The notes under the pieces: generated by a model
What the model saw: only the letters and a program-made list of their open reading frames with translations
Databases searched by the model: none
Told to the model about the DNA's origin: nothing
Translations under genes and position numbers: made by a program
Part shown: piece by piece, positions 53,401 to 62,873 of the stretch
Position numbering within the stretch: the stretch's first letter is position 1
Layout of the letters: each line of letters opens with the position of its first letter
DNA from: CAYQVO01 sp964421085
GTDB taxonomy: Bacteria > Bdellovibrionota_C > UBA2361 > CAYQVO01
Assembly (NCBI GenBank): GCA_964421085.1
Contig: CAYQVO010000011.1
Span: 1 to 64,000 of the forward strand
Direction: 5' to 3'
Length of the DNA: 64,000 nt

Positions 53401-54378
53401 TTTCTCAAAACTCGATCTCTCTTCAGCCGCAACCAGCGGCGCCCACTGCCATGCCTGCACCGATGGATCCTGGATCAGGAAAGTGGCGAATGCATGAAAC
53501 TGCTCTCTTGAGATCTCAGAATTGCTCTCGATGAAGTGCGCAAGCGATTCGATCCCGATACTCCAGAGCGCCTGGAAATTCGTCGCAACATGGGCTGCGT
53601 GAGAAGAAGAAAGGTTGAAAAAGGTTTCCCGCCGCTCATGGCTCTCATTCCTGCCGGCAAACCATGCAAAGATTCCGGTTATGATAAATCCCGTTATGAT
53701 CGCCGTTACTGACTCTGTATAGCGCCATTGAGAACGCCTTGATTTCACAAGAGAAGCGGCAAACATAACGGCGACAAGAATGAGTGTGAAAACGAGAGGA
53801 GGGCCTGCTGCGCGGAGGAGCTTCCATCTCCACACTTGCGCGTCGACATCCATTACGAATACCGCCGTAACTTCGCCCGATATCGGATCCGGCAGGGGAA
53901 TAAGAGCGGAGACCCACTGGCCCCACCGATCTTTCACGGGACCTTCCACTGCTTCCTGCCCTTCGTCGAAGACTCGGCGGAATTCATACGCAGCTTCCTC
54001 GTACACCTGGCCCGGAGATGAATAGTCGGGTGAATCAGGGGGCTCACTGTCCAGAAAGAAAAAAATCCGGTCGTCCAGACTGCGGCCGAGAACATAGATA
54101 AAACGGCTCTCGGGGACCATGGAGCGGACGGCGGCAAGGTGCTTCTTGAGCCGCAGATAGCCTGGATTTTCGAGGTCGGCACTGCTTCTTGACAGTGACT
54201 GGAGAGTCTCGACTGGAACTGACTGCGAAATTGAGCGCGACTGCTGAAGCAGCAGTACCCGCATCTCATTATCTTTGTCCCGAACAACGCGCCATGTAAA
54301 AAGGCCGCCGGCAATCATTAGTAAAGCAACTACCCATCGCATATATCTGCTGCTGAGTTCTTCCCGGGTCTTCGCCAT
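50494..54378 (-). CDS. large hybrid sensor histidine kinase (CHASE-PAS-PAS-GAF-HisKA-HATPase)
   Basis: The 1294-residue kinase has a membrane helix at 14-30, an extracytoplasmic region, helices near 190-212 and 225-243, then a CHASE domain (about 270-470, HVATNFQALWSIGIESLAHF) and another helix near 510-530. Cytoplasmic PAS domains follow (about 555-670 with LLDSIPDLIFFKD; 680-805 with LLDSTAEAIFGVD), then GAF (about 815-975), coiled coil and HisKA with His1034 in QLAAGIAHELNNPI. HATPase keeps the N box (NIIVNAAHA) and EGTGLGLSI. No receiver is attached or adjacent, so its partner is encoded elsewhere. GGAG lies 8 nt before the ATG. Confidence 0.93.
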   Translation of the reverse strand: MAKTREELSSRYMRWVVALLMIAGGLFTWRVVRDKDNEMRVLLLQQSRSISQSVPVETLQSLSRSSADLENPGYLRLKKHLAAVRSMVPESRFIYVLGRSLDDRIFFFLDSEPPDSPDYSSPGQVYEEAAYEFRRVFDEGQEAVEGPVKDRWGQWVSALIPLPDPISGEVTAVFVMDVDAQVWRWKLLRAAGPPLVFTLILVAVMFAASLVKSRRSQWRYTESVTAIITGFIITGIFAWFAGRNESHERRETFFNLSSSHAAHVATNFQALWSIGIESLAHFIESNSEISREQFHAFATFLIQDPSVQAWQWAPLVAAEERSSFEKAVAAGGLPGFEIWENDGSDRQVKSDHSVSFPVLYVEPLPGNEAVLGFDVGSGAIRRAALEESQRTGMTTGTDPSTLVQETDAQKGMFVYRAVFHKDDPKNVRGFVLAVLRLGTLLKRAIAGVRGSDAVTMNLFRLYPEGPPELLAATDPQEATMPLEGLSFSYPVFPFGKTLLLTAAPTQAFEKMYSGREIRLTAIAGVAITLAVAVLLGIIVNRRRELERLIAERTESLRHHSALINSLLDSIPDLIFFKDVNGVYLGCNPPFAEFVGRAREHIVGKTDHELFTKEVAALFRENDRQMLELRRPRHNEEWITYPDGRKILIDTLKTPYWGPDGNLIGILGISRDITLRKQTEDAFRRSSEMVQLLLDSTAEAIFGVDLNGCCTFINAACIRILGYDSAQGLRGRNMHDVIHHQHPDGGEYDIHTCPLFMSIKEGKGIHVNNETFWRKDGTEFPVEYWSYPMRQGGKLIGAVVTFIDITERREAELQLARHARIENLMATTSMQFIGLRAEEMDDRIQDILGDVGLLLNADRVVVFSCREDLCECSNSYEWCADGIESQISNLQMIPSTTLSWWNREMAASGKIVLPDVSQMPPEAAEARELFESQGARSLLAVPLLGDGKAEGFIGFETVKERRDWCRQDITILELLAGIFHNATKRRKSEFQLRELNATLEQRVEERTRELQAAQATMLLHDKMASIGQLAAGIAHELNNPIAFIQNNFNALTENVTLFKELFSEYRSLAGELQNVPDFGGRAGELARKAEEYRIDFVLSDLDSLFNETRDGFKRTSAIIDSMLNFSRTDPFGETALYSINAGIENTLVIARNEYKYHCRVETDLGDVPEIPCETNQINQVLLNIIVNAAHATSSPEIRDEAAIRIRTYMEGSSICCEISDNGPGIPEDLQGRIFDPFFTTKAPGEGTGLGLSICYDIIVKKHNGEIKVISPSNVFSAGGKGTTFMIRLPVSRKIS

Positions 54379-54444
54379 CAGACAATCTCCAGCTTCAAGA
54401 GTATGTCATCTGAACGGCCCCGGCTATATGGAAGAACGGCTGGT

Positions 54445-55092
54445 TCAGGCTTCAGGAACTCCGAGAAAACCCTTGAGCGCCGGGATAATCTCATGCGGAG
54501 CGCGGACCACCGCGTCCGGTTTTTCAAAAAGGAGCCTTTCCTCGTTGTACCAGCCGTAAAGCGATGCGACGGAAAAACAGCCCAGCTCTTTTGCCGGCCG
54601 GATGTCGCCCGGTGTATCCCCGACCACTGCAGCATGGGAGGAGTTGCCGTCATGTTCTCTTACTGCCTGGCGCAGGATATTTTTTTTGTCGCTCCCCGAC
54701 TCAGGTGAATATATGTTCTTCACCATCGCGTCCAGCGAATGTTCTTTGAGAAATTTCCGGATGACCGGAGACGGCGTGGTCGACGCTATTACCAGATCGG
54801 CGGAAGCACCGAGGCAGGAAAGGACCGGACCTATATTATCGTAGGGCTTTACATCGTCGTAGCAGACACAGGACATGAACTTTTCAATCGCCAGATTGAG
54901 AGGTGTTTCATCGACGTGCCGCCAGTTATTCTCCCATGTCGAGTCATACCACTTCCTGAAGCTTTCAATGCAGGAAAACGGTATCTCCTTTCCAAAATGG
55001 CGGTATGTTTTCCTGTATGCTTCTGCGTACATCTCTGCGGAGTCGGCGATTACACCGTCGAAATCAAATATTACAAGATGGAGATTCTGCAT
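54445..55092 (-). CDS. HAD-superfamily phosphatase (Gph/beta-phosphoglucomutase-like)
   Basis: The 215-residue protein has HAD motif I VIFDFDGVIADSAEMY (nucleophile Asp and acid Asp), motif II with VIASTT, a Lys near SGSDKKNIL, and motif IV AAVVGDTPGDIRPAKELG. The helical cap between motifs I and II is of the C1 type seen in phosphoglycolate phosphatases. The exact substrate cannot be read. It lies between the kinase and addA genes, 51 nt from the latter. Confidence 0.88.
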   Translation of the reverse strand: MQNLHLVIFDFDGVIADSAEMYAEAYRKTYRHFGKEIPFSCIESFRKWYDSTWENNWRHVDETPLNLAIEKFMSCVCYDDVKPYDNIGPVLSCLGASADLVIASTTPSPVIRKFLKEHSLDAMVKNIYSPESGSDKKNILRQAVREHDGNSSHAAVVGDTPGDIRPAKELGCFSVASLYGWYNEERLLFEKPDAVVRAPHEIIPALKGFLGVPEA

Positions 55093-55143
55093 TCAGCCAT
55101 ATTTGCACAGGAATGCGGCATTCGTACAGATCTCCCGGAAGTT

Positions 55144-58100
55144 CTATACCTTCCGAATTTCCCCCGCCGGCACAAACACCATGCTTCCCCTCACATCTTC
55201 CGCCGAAAGTCTGAAAACCGACGATGCTGCTTTTCTGTAGATTTCAATCTGAGGCGCATAGAAAGCACTTTTCCGGTCGATAAGATCCGGCGGAACATCG
55301 TCTGTCTTCAGTTCGTAAAGATGCGCGCCAATCACCTTCCCTGCTTTCCATGCAAGAACTACCCTGTCAAAAGAGCCTGCATAAATGCTTTTCTCCTCAG
55401 TTACAATAAAAGGATATTCGCAAAGAACTTCAAGGGACGCTCCCTTTTCTGGTTTCTGCGCGCGAAGCTGAAATACTTCCCGAAGATTCTCACTTTCGAA
55501 AGCCGACCTGAACATGTCAATAGCGGCTTCGATAATAACCGCGCGATCCGTGATGCGTGCGGCCGCTGCGCGCAACTTTTCATCACCCGGCATTTCCTTA
55601 TCGACCCACTCCACCATTGAAAAAAACCGGTGAACAAGGCTTCCCCTGATGCGCGCGTCATGCGAAAGAAGGCTGAGTTTCTCCGCAATGTATTCAGAGT
55701 CCCGCCCTGCGAGCCGGGAGGCGCTTACTCTCCTCACAATTCGCGGCGCTTCTAATTTCACGGACGGCTTTTTCCGCTCAGGAATCAGAGCAGGATGTCC
55801 CGGGGTTTTTTCTTTTCCGCGGTACAAGGCAGCGCACCCGCTCCAGTTTCCGCTTTCAAACCGGGCAGCCCTGCCGCCGGTTGCATTGCTCAGGAGCGCA
55901 GCGTAGCTCAGGCCCTCAGACGCAGCATCTTTTGCCGAGGCAAGCACAAAAAGAGCCGTTCTTGCCCTGGTTAATGTGACATACAGCACACTCAGCGCCT
56001 CTGTAATGGTCTGCGTTCTGTCCGCCCTGTAAATCGCCTCCAGTTCCGGGTTGAGCCTTACGCTGTTCCTGGTCGCTCCTCTTATTATGCAGCGGGGAGG
56101 CTTTGCCGGATTTTCCCTGCCAATCAGAAGACTCCTTTTCTGATTCTTCACCATAAACGGGTCAAAGAGCGGATGAATTACTATATCGAACTCGAGCCCC
56201 TTCGCCTGATGAATAGTCATCACGCGCACCCGGCTTGCTGAGGCGTCTTCCGTACCTGTTCTCTCGACGAGCCGGGCGAAATCTGTAAGGCGCGGTGTTT
56301 TCTTCTCCTCGAACGCATATGCCAGTTCGCGAAGCTGTCCCACGCGCCTTGCTTCGCGGCCTGCACATGAAATCTGCTCCGCCATCCGCGCAATCGTGAC
56401 GCCAATGCCATCGTTGAAGAACCTTCTTCTGAGAGTCTCGGCCGCTGCAAGGGCTTCCTTCTCATCAGTGCAACCGTCAAGACCTGCGATCGGCCCGAGT
56501 GGCGAGATGTGCACATGATACCTCGAAATAAGATCGGCCGGGTGTTCCGCAAACTTCATAAGCGAGAGGAATGCGCACACAAGGGGAGAGTCAGTGAGTT
56601 TGTTGCCGCCTTCCTCACTCGCCTTTATTCCTGCAGAGTGGAGAGCATAGATAAGTGCCGCGACATCGGCATTTCGCCTCACCAGTATGCCGATTTCAGC
56701 TGAAGGTGCTTCCGCCTGAAGTCTCTTTACATGATCGACGACAGACCGCCTGAGCATCGGCTCCCTGTCTTCTTCCTCCGGCAGTTCGAGGAACTCGCAC
56801 TTCACGTATCCGGGTTTTCCTTCATCAATCGCCGAATGCGTGCCGAACCGTTTCTGCCATGCAATGGCTCCCTCCTGCTCTTCCTGCAGCGTCGGATTCT
56901 CGACAAGCCGGGAGAAGACAGTGTTTACGAAGCTGATTACAGGACTCGAGCATCTCCTGCTCACTTCCATGGGCTCGGGCGTCAGCTGCGGCCAGGTTTT
57001 TTCCAGAGTATCGAATATCTCCGCCACACCGCCGCGCCAGGCATATATCGCCTGCTTTGTGTCTCCTACGCAGAAAAATGAGAATTCGTGCTCTCCTTTT
57101 GAAAGTATCTCTGTCACCACCGGATCGAGCACCCGCCACTCGTCACTCGATGTGTCCTGAAACTCGTCGAAGAGAAGATGGGCTATCTGCTGATCGAGAC
57201 GGTAGTAAAGTTCTCCAAGCGATCCTGAAATGGCTGCCTTCGACAGCCTCTTTTTCACGTCTTCGAAGGAGAGATCCTGACGAAGCTGCCTGAGGCGGTT
57301 GTACTCGGACTCGAAGAACTGCATAAGTTCATACGTCGCCGCAGTCTGCGCCTTCATCCTGCCGAGCATAAAAGCCGCAGCGTGCTTTATGAGGGGGCGG
57401 TACGCGGATAAGAACTCATCAGAGATCGGGACTCTGCAGTAACTGCTGCTGCCGTCGAGCATCGCATTCACAATCCCTCTTTCGATGAACTCCTCCCAGT
57501 TGCCCTCCGCGATCCGCTCCAGGTCTTTGCCGACTGCGGATGCCCAGGGCTTGTTTTCGGCACCTGCTTTTGTTTTCGGAACGGGAAGATTTCTGAGACG
57601 TTCCGCAGCGGCTTTAAGGGTCTTCTCATCGAGACCCTCCGGCGGCTTTATCGTCTGCCATGCTTCGGGCGTGCTTGAACGGTACGCGTCAAAAAGTGCG
57701 GCAAGCTCCCCTTCCAGCCGCTGATGTACTCCCCGTTGCGCGCTGCCTGCATACATCAGCTGAAGAATGGAGACTATCTTCCTTGTATCGTGACGCCCGC
57801 ATACGCCGAAAAGGGCGTCGCGCAGCACGTCAGGCTCGGTTTGCGGCTCGGCAAGCTGCCATCCCGGCATCAGACCGAGTTCAAGGGAAAAACCTGCTGC
57901 AATCTTGAAAAAGAAGCTGTCGAGCGTGCTTATGTTCAGCCGGTGCTGCTGCCTGATGAGCGACACGAGCATTTCGGCAGCTTTCGAACAGGAACACGGG
58001 CAGCCCGTCGCGCTTTCCAGTTCAGCCGCCGCCTTCCTGTCCAGAGCCGCGGCTGCAAGCCGCTGAAAAATCCGTTCCTGAATTTCGAACGCGGCTTTCC

Positions 58101-58233
58101 TCGTGAAAGTCGTCGCGAGTATCCGGTCCGGCTTTTCGCCTTCGGCGAGAAGCGCAATATAGCGGCTCGAAAGGCGGTAGGTCTTTCCGGTTCCCGCGCT
58201 TGCGCGTATGAGACAAGGCGGAAATTTACTCAT
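55144..58233 (-). CDS. addA: AddA-like helicase-nuclease subunit
   Basis: The protein of about 1029 residues is a UvrD-family helicase with Walker A IRASAGTGKTYRLS at its very start, FTRKAAFEIQERI, HLLFDEFQDTSSDEW (Walker B), FFCVGDTKQAIYAWRGG, MTIHQAKGLEFDIV and YVTLTRARTALFVL. The C-terminal nuclease domain has GSLVHRFF and YAGSFDRVV...HLYELKTD, the PD-(D/E)xK motif, so it should cut DNA. It processes double-strand ends for recombination. The start at 58233 is nested in the stop of addB (ATGAGTAA overlap). Confidence 0.92.
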   Translation of the reverse strand: MSKFPPCLIRASAGTGKTYRLSSRYIALLAEGEKPDRILATTFTRKAAFEIQERIFQRLAAAALDRKAAAELESATGCPCSCSKAAEMLVSLIRQQHRLNISTLDSFFFKIAAGFSLELGLMPGWQLAEPQTEPDVLRDALFGVCGRHDTRKIVSILQLMYAGSAQRGVHQRLEGELAALFDAYRSSTPEAWQTIKPPEGLDEKTLKAAAERLRNLPVPKTKAGAENKPWASAVGKDLERIAEGNWEEFIERGIVNAMLDGSSSYCRVPISDEFLSAYRPLIKHAAAFMLGRMKAQTAATYELMQFFESEYNRLRQLRQDLSFEDVKKRLSKAAISGSLGELYYRLDQQIAHLLFDEFQDTSSDEWRVLDPVVTEILSKGEHEFSFFCVGDTKQAIYAWRGGVAEIFDTLEKTWPQLTPEPMEVSRRCSSPVISFVNTVFSRLVENPTLQEEQEGAIAWQKRFGTHSAIDEGKPGYVKCEFLELPEEEDREPMLRRSVVDHVKRLQAEAPSAEIGILVRRNADVAALIYALHSAGIKASEEGGNKLTDSPLVCAFLSLMKFAEHPADLISRYHVHISPLGPIAGLDGCTDEKEALAAAETLRRRFFNDGIGVTIARMAEQISCAGREARRVGQLRELAYAFEEKKTPRLTDFARLVERTGTEDASASRVRVMTIHQAKGLEFDIVIHPLFDPFMVKNQKRSLLIGRENPAKPPRCIIRGATRNSVRLNPELEAIYRADRTQTITEALSVLYVTLTRARTALFVLASAKDAASEGLSYAALLSNATGGRAARFESGNWSGCAALYRGKEKTPGHPALIPERKKPSVKLEAPRIVRRVSASRLAGRDSEYIAEKLSLLSHDARIRGSLVHRFFSMVEWVDKEMPGDEKLRAAAARITDRAVIIEAAIDMFRSAFESENLREVFQLRAQKPEKGASLEVLCEYPFIVTEEKSIYAGSFDRVVLAWKAGKVIGAHLYELKTDDVPPDLIDRKSAFYAPQIEIYRKAASSVFRLSAEDVRGSMVFVPAGEIRKV

Positions 58234-61012
58234 CTGATGCCTCCGCCGTGCCGAACTGCCCCCCTCCGCATAGAACTGCATAATCATCAGCGGCGGCTGA
58301 TACACTCTCTGATGGGGGCCAGAATTCCTGCCTGAGAATGTTTCCTGCAACCATGTGCATCACCTTGCGGGCTTGCTCCAGTTCTTCCTCTGTCCACTCA
58401 GCCTGGTACTCGCCTGTATACTCGAGTTTCTGCGGAAGGCAGATATATCCAGCGCCCGCATTTTTCAGCCTTTTTACTTTTTCGGCGTAGAGCAGATAAA
58501 CAGGAAGCTGCAGGTCCACCCATGACTTCCGCCGCCTGTGCGCCTGGTCGGGAGTCTTCGCCGTCTCGCTGAATTTGTAATCAAAGATGATGTGCTTCCT
58601 CGTTTCCGGATGATAATCAATTCGATCCATGCGCCCGGTGATCTGAAGCGATCCTTCAGGCTCGACAAGAATGAAATCATCTTCAAAGCTCTTTTCGACC
58701 TCCTTTATCCGCCATCCTGACGCCCGCCACTGTGCCTGCCATAATGCAAACCCACGCAGGCGCTCTTTGAGCTGTTCAAGCTGCACAAGAACCGCGGGAA
58801 GAACACTGCGGCCGAAACGGCCCGCTGCTGTCCGGTCAAGTGTGGTATGAAGTTCTTTTGTTATCTCGTAAGGGTCCGTGCTGTCCTTGAATTTCGAACG
58901 TCCGAAAGCAGCGAGAACTTCATGCCCAAGCGTGCCGAACTGCATCGCATCGAGCTCGAGCATCGAGTCATCCATGGCCGACAGCCGGAGGACGTATCCA
59001 AGATAAAATCTGTACGGGCACGCAAGATAAGAACTGAAGGCTGAAACCGGGATTGACGGGAGAGGAGAAGCCGCCTTTTCAGGCCTGCGCGGAAGGATGA
59101 ACGAAATACCTGCTTCTTCATCTTCCGCCGGTTTCGAAGACTCGTGGTCCGTTGTGAATATCCTCGCAACCCTTTTCACCACCTCCTCCTTCGTTCCGGC
59201 ATACAGCAGTCTGCTCGGCAGGAGTCTGTCGCCCCGGGTATTTTCATGCGCACCGGTGAGATAAAGCTTTTCTTTCGAATGAAGCATCGCCGAGAAGGAA
59301 TATGCATCTCTTGCGTATCTTCTGTCATTGTCGAGAATTCCAAGCGCGCGCCGGACAGAATCAGGAAGAAACGGATCTGAGTTCAGAGATTCCGGGACGA
59401 ACCCTTCGTTGAAGCCGGTTATGAAAAGATACGGCGCATCATCGAGACGAAGCTCGAGCCAGCCGGCCATTTCTATCGCAGGCTCGACGGCTGTCGATCT
59501 TATCTCGAGAGAAGAAAGCGACCGGAGAAACAACGCAAGAGCCTCTGCCCCGTCGACTACGAGCGTCCCGGGAAAGATTGCCGCATATTCCTCGGCGACC
59601 GAATGGAGTACGTCCATCGTCTCGTAACGAGTCTCCTGCGAACTCTCGTCTGAGGGCATGGGAAGCAGCGTGAAGAAACGGGCAAGAAGCCTGGAAAAGC
59701 TGTGCGCCCATGCGGCGATATCCTGTTGTGCAGTCGCGAACTCTCCGAGCAGCGCCTGAATCGCTTCATAGAGATCGGACAGAACGACTGAAGCCTCTCC
59801 CCTGCCGAAGATCCTCTTCCCGATTTCCGACTGAAGATGCGATCCCTGATACGAATCGAGCGCGGTGAGATAATCAAGCTCTGCATGCTGATTCTTCCCC
59901 TCGCTCAAAAGGTGCGAGCGCACCCAGGTTTCAATCTCAGGCACTCTGAAGAGCGATGCAAAGGTCTGGAAACGCCTGATGGCCAGAAACTGCTGGAGAG
60001 TTTTGAGCGCAATAAAGACCGAAGATGAGCGAAAGGGCATTCCTCCTGCGTCGCGAACCCGGATCCCTTCCGCATCGAACGCTTCTCTGATGAACGGACC
60101 CGCGGAGCGATCGCACAGCCCGATACGTATTTTCGTAACAGGAACTTCCCTGGCATCGGCTGCAACTCTTCGGAGAACTGCGCTTCCCTGCTCCCATGCC
60201 CTGGCTACAATGTCGTACTGCTCTTCCTGCACCGGAATATGAGCTGAAAGCCAGTATTGAACGTCGATGCTTCCGAAAGAGTCAAATCCGGCCGCAAGGC
60301 TTTGAGGTGCGTGGACAAGCGCTGTAACTTCCGTTGTCAACCCTGCCAGCATCCTCCTGCTGATCTCGTTGAGATCCACAATCGACATCAGGATCAGGTC
60401 GCCGCGAAGACTCAGATTCCCTCTGGCAAGCGCTTCCCGTCTTCGAATGTGTCTGTCTTTCAATCCATGACTTTCAAGCTCCGAGCGGTATGCCGCATGA
60501 ATCCCCGCGAATATCTCCCATCTTTCATCGTCAGGGAACGATCCCCGCATTCTTAATTTCTCGGGGACGTCTGCGAATCCCACGTCTCCGCCCGCCAGTT
60601 CTCCGTATATCTGATGAATGCGCTCGGCGAGAAGCATCCATGATGAAAGGTCGGCAGGCTCGGGAGGCTGAGGAAGAAGGATGGACAGCTCGCGGCGGTC
60701 TGCCGCCTGCAGCGCGGTTATCCAGGCAAATACGCACTGCGTGTCGGAGACCATGTCTTCGGGAAGTCCCCCGATAAGATCGGAAAGCTCGCCCGATGTT
60801 GTCATGCGGGGAGGAATGAATACGAGATCTTCTTCGATGGATTTTTCTGAAAGCAGTTCAGTACACCTTCTAAGAGCCCCCTGGCCTGAAAACACCAGGA
60901 CATGTCCCCGCATATCGAAGGAATCTGAATCTGCATAACGGGCATAAAGCCAGTCGACAGCCTGCTTCAGGAAAGGTCTCTTCCAGTCGATGAACACACG
61001 GGTGATGGGCAT
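58226..61012 (-). CDS. addB: AddB-like nuclease subunit
   Basis: The protein of about 928 residues has the degenerate helicase body and C-terminal PD-(D/E)xK nuclease of AddB: PVSAFSSYLACPYRFYLGYVLRL, FGTLGHEVLAAF, then GRMDRIDYHPETRKHIIFDYKF with the Asp and Lys of the active site and the QLPVYLLYA helix. The four-Cys iron-sulphur ligand set of B. subtilis AddB is not evident, and the N-terminal Walker A is absent. It is followed by addA with an 8-nt overlap, so the pair form one complex. The start is set at 61012; an earlier one at 61090 is possible. Confidence 0.88.
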   Translation of the reverse strand: MPITRVFIDWKRPFLKQAVDWLYARYADSDSFDMRGHVLVFSGQGALRRCTELLSEKSIEEDLVFIPPRMTTSGELSDLIGGLPEDMVSDTQCVFAWITALQAADRRELSILLPQPPEPADLSSWMLLAERIHQIYGELAGGDVGFADVPEKLRMRGSFPDDERWEIFAGIHAAYRSELESHGLKDRHIRRREALARGNLSLRGDLILMSIVDLNEISRRMLAGLTTEVTALVHAPQSLAAGFDSFGSIDVQYWLSAHIPVQEEQYDIVARAWEQGSAVLRRVAADAREVPVTKIRIGLCDRSAGPFIREAFDAEGIRVRDAGGMPFRSSSVFIALKTLQQFLAIRRFQTFASLFRVPEIETWVRSHLLSEGKNQHAELDYLTALDSYQGSHLQSEIGKRIFGRGEASVVLSDLYEAIQALLGEFATAQQDIAAWAHSFSRLLARFFTLLPMPSDESSQETRYETMDVLHSVAEEYAAIFPGTLVVDGAEALALFLRSLSSLEIRSTAVEPAIEMAGWLELRLDDAPYLFITGFNEGFVPESLNSDPFLPDSVRRALGILDNDRRYARDAYSFSAMLHSKEKLYLTGAHENTRGDRLLPSRLLYAGTKEEVVKRVARIFTTDHESSKPAEDEEAGISFILPRRPEKAASPLPSIPVSAFSSYLACPYRFYLGYVLRLSAMDDSMLELDAMQFGTLGHEVLAAFGRSKFKDSTDPYEITKELHTTLDRTAAGRFGRSVLPAVLVQLEQLKERLRGFALWQAQWRASGWRIKEVEKSFEDDFILVEPEGSLQITGRMDRIDYHPETRKHIIFDYKFSETAKTPDQAHRRRKSWVDLQLPVYLLYAEKVKRLKNAGAGYICLPQKLEYTGEYQAEWTEEELEQARKVMHMVAGNILRQEFWPPSESVSAAADDYAVLCGGGQFGTAEASDE

Positions 61013-61100
61013 AGCGCGTGGTACTATACAGCATTCCTTCCCACTGCTGGTATCCGGATGTGAGTACCGGTGCCTCCGCCGGACAAGCACGGACAGCTGA

Positions 61101-61310
61101 CATTCGGCAATAATTGAGTTATTATCTCAAGGATCCCCATGGGGCCTGGATAAGACGCCCGCGCTGTTCATTAAACCGAAACTCGAAAGCGAAGTGCCGA
61201 AGGATATAGCGCATGTCTTCGACTGCAAAGAAATCGCAAAGATGGAGGAAAAAGATTTCGATCGGTTGTTCGACCTGTTCCCGGCTGTGCCTTCAGAGGC
61301 AGAGATTCTC
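61101..61310 (+). pseudogene. orphan gene fragment
   Basis: A plus-strand frame open from 61101 reads convincingly like protein (IIELLSQGSPWGLDKTPALF, KPKLESEVPKDIAHVFDCKE, MEEKDFDRLFDLFPAVPSEA) but has no usual start codon at its 5' end and then runs antisense into the end of the membrane-protein gene. It may be the remainder of a gene cut at both ends. No family is recognised. Confidence 0.35.
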
Positions 61311-62750
61311 ACCGGCCCGCGACTCAGCCAGGCTTTTCTTAATAAACACGGAAAAACCCCTGTTCTTCTCTCCCGAATTGAAAGCCCTGCACCATTCCCC
61401 GTCCGCCTCCAGAATTGTGCCCAGCGGACTTTCATTCGGCCATATAATTGATTCAGGCTTTGCCATCTGGAGATACCTTCGCCATTCCGGACGCCCCGCG
61501 AATGCGGCACGGTAGGCTTCCCAGAGATCTTTTGAAATGAGATTGGTGCGCCCGTCAATTGTGACAGGATACCGGGACGTTCCATCGGGGTTACTGAACG
61601 CATACATCAGGTAACCGCCTGTATTGAAATCGTTCAAGTACGGGTGCGGAAGGTTGTGATTCTTCATGTACTCCACTGCAGAAACCGGAATCTCCACTGG
61701 ATTTACCGGATTTCGCAGGGTAGGCACGGCATAAACGATAATAAGACAGAGCAGCACGAATGCGAATCCCTGGCCGTAAAGCCGCGACACGAGCTTTTGG
61801 AGTTTCTCGAATGCTTCGTTGTAGCTTCCAAGCGAAGCAGAGTGCCGCCACGTCTTCGCGGTAAGCGAAGCAAGTATTACAGAAGCAAACGGGATGAACT
61901 TGACGACGGCAAGCGCTCCGAGAACAAACGCGCCTGCGACCAAAAGCTGCGGGGCGGAGAGAGCTTTTGGTGCACGCTGCACGAACGCGACCAGCAGCAC
62001 AAGCAGAAGGACGAGAAAGCCCGTGGAATAGTGGAGTATATTGGCAGGCTGGAATTCCGCAATGGATGTAAATGACAGAGGGTGATTGAGAGTTTCAAAA
62101 AATGTAAACCATTCGCCCCCGAGATATGGTGTGAGCAGGGTTCCGAGAACGCCTGCCGCGAAAACGGGAACAGTCTTAAAAGGGTGTGTGAAATCGAACA
62201 CCCATCCGCATACGACGACAATCCCGAGTAAAGTTGATATATGCGTGTTCGCCCAGATGCACATTATGACCGATACTCCTGCCAGAAGTCTCGGACGCGC
62301 TCCTTCTTCGACGATCCGGTCGGAGACGAATATAAGCCACACAAGCAGCACCCATGTCAGTGTCTGCGGCCGCAGGCTGAAGTGCTCAAGGCAGCCTGCT
62401 GTCGCCGCGAGTCCCGCCAGGCTTCCAAAGAACCAGTCCCGTGAGATGCGGCCAAGACAGTAAAAAAGCGAAAAGGCGAGGGCGCTTCCCAGAATGAAAT
62501 GAAACACGGCAATGCCGCCAATTCCGAAAAATCTTTCAACAAACGCGTAAAGAACTTCATTGCTCCACGAGTATGCGCGCCACATGGTGCCGGCACCGAA
62601 CATGGTCCACAGATCGACTTCCGGAACATTCCAGCGGCTCAGGATCCACTTTCCAATCGTGAGGTGCCACCACAGATCGGGATCTGCAACTGGACGCGTA
62701 ATGTAGACACCGGCGAGAACGGCTGTAAAAAGCCAGGCGAGACGTTTCAT
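61293..62750 (-). CDS. polytopic GT-C-like membrane protein
   Basis: The protein of about 485 residues has some eleven membrane helices. Near the N-terminus is RPVADPDLWWHLTIGKWIL, a DxD-containing first periplasmic loop typical of GT-C glycosyltransferases and of a conserved uncharacterised group. A soluble C-terminal domain of about 120 residues follows (PYLNDFNTGGYLMYAF, VTIDGRTNLISKDLWEAYRA). It probably uses a polyprenyl-linked sugar to modify protein or polysaccharide, but this is inferred. The start at 62750 puts the first helix right behind the Met. Confidence 0.78.
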   Translation of the reverse strand: MKRLAWLFTAVLAGVYITRPVADPDLWWHLTIGKWILSRWNVPEVDLWTMFGAGTMWRAYSWSNEVLYAFVERFFGIGGIAVFHFILGSALAFSLFYCLGRISRDWFFGSLAGLAATAGCLEHFSLRPQTLTWVLLVWLIFVSDRIVEEGARPRLLAGVSVIMCIWANTHISTLLGIVVVCGWVFDFTHPFKTVPVFAAGVLGTLLTPYLGGEWFTFFETLNHPLSFTSIAEFQPANILHYSTGFLVLLLVLLVAFVQRAPKALSAPQLLVAGAFVLGALAVVKFIPFASVILASLTAKTWRHSASLGSYNEAFEKLQKLVSRLYGQGFAFVLLCLIIVYAVPTLRNPVNPVEIPVSAVEYMKNHNLPHPYLNDFNTGGYLMYAFSNPDGTSRYPVTIDGRTNLISKDLWEAYRAAFAGRPEWRRYLQMAKPESIIWPNESPLGTILEADGEWCRAFNSGEKNRGFSVFIKKSLAESRAGENLCL

Positions 62751-62873
62751 TAGCTGGTCTTTATTGAAGAGATAACCTGTTGAAGTCGATAATGTTTGCT
62801 CCCGCCATTCTCTGCAACACTCTTTTCGGCTGATTGACAAGACTTCGAGAAATTTCTATGTATTTAGACACTT

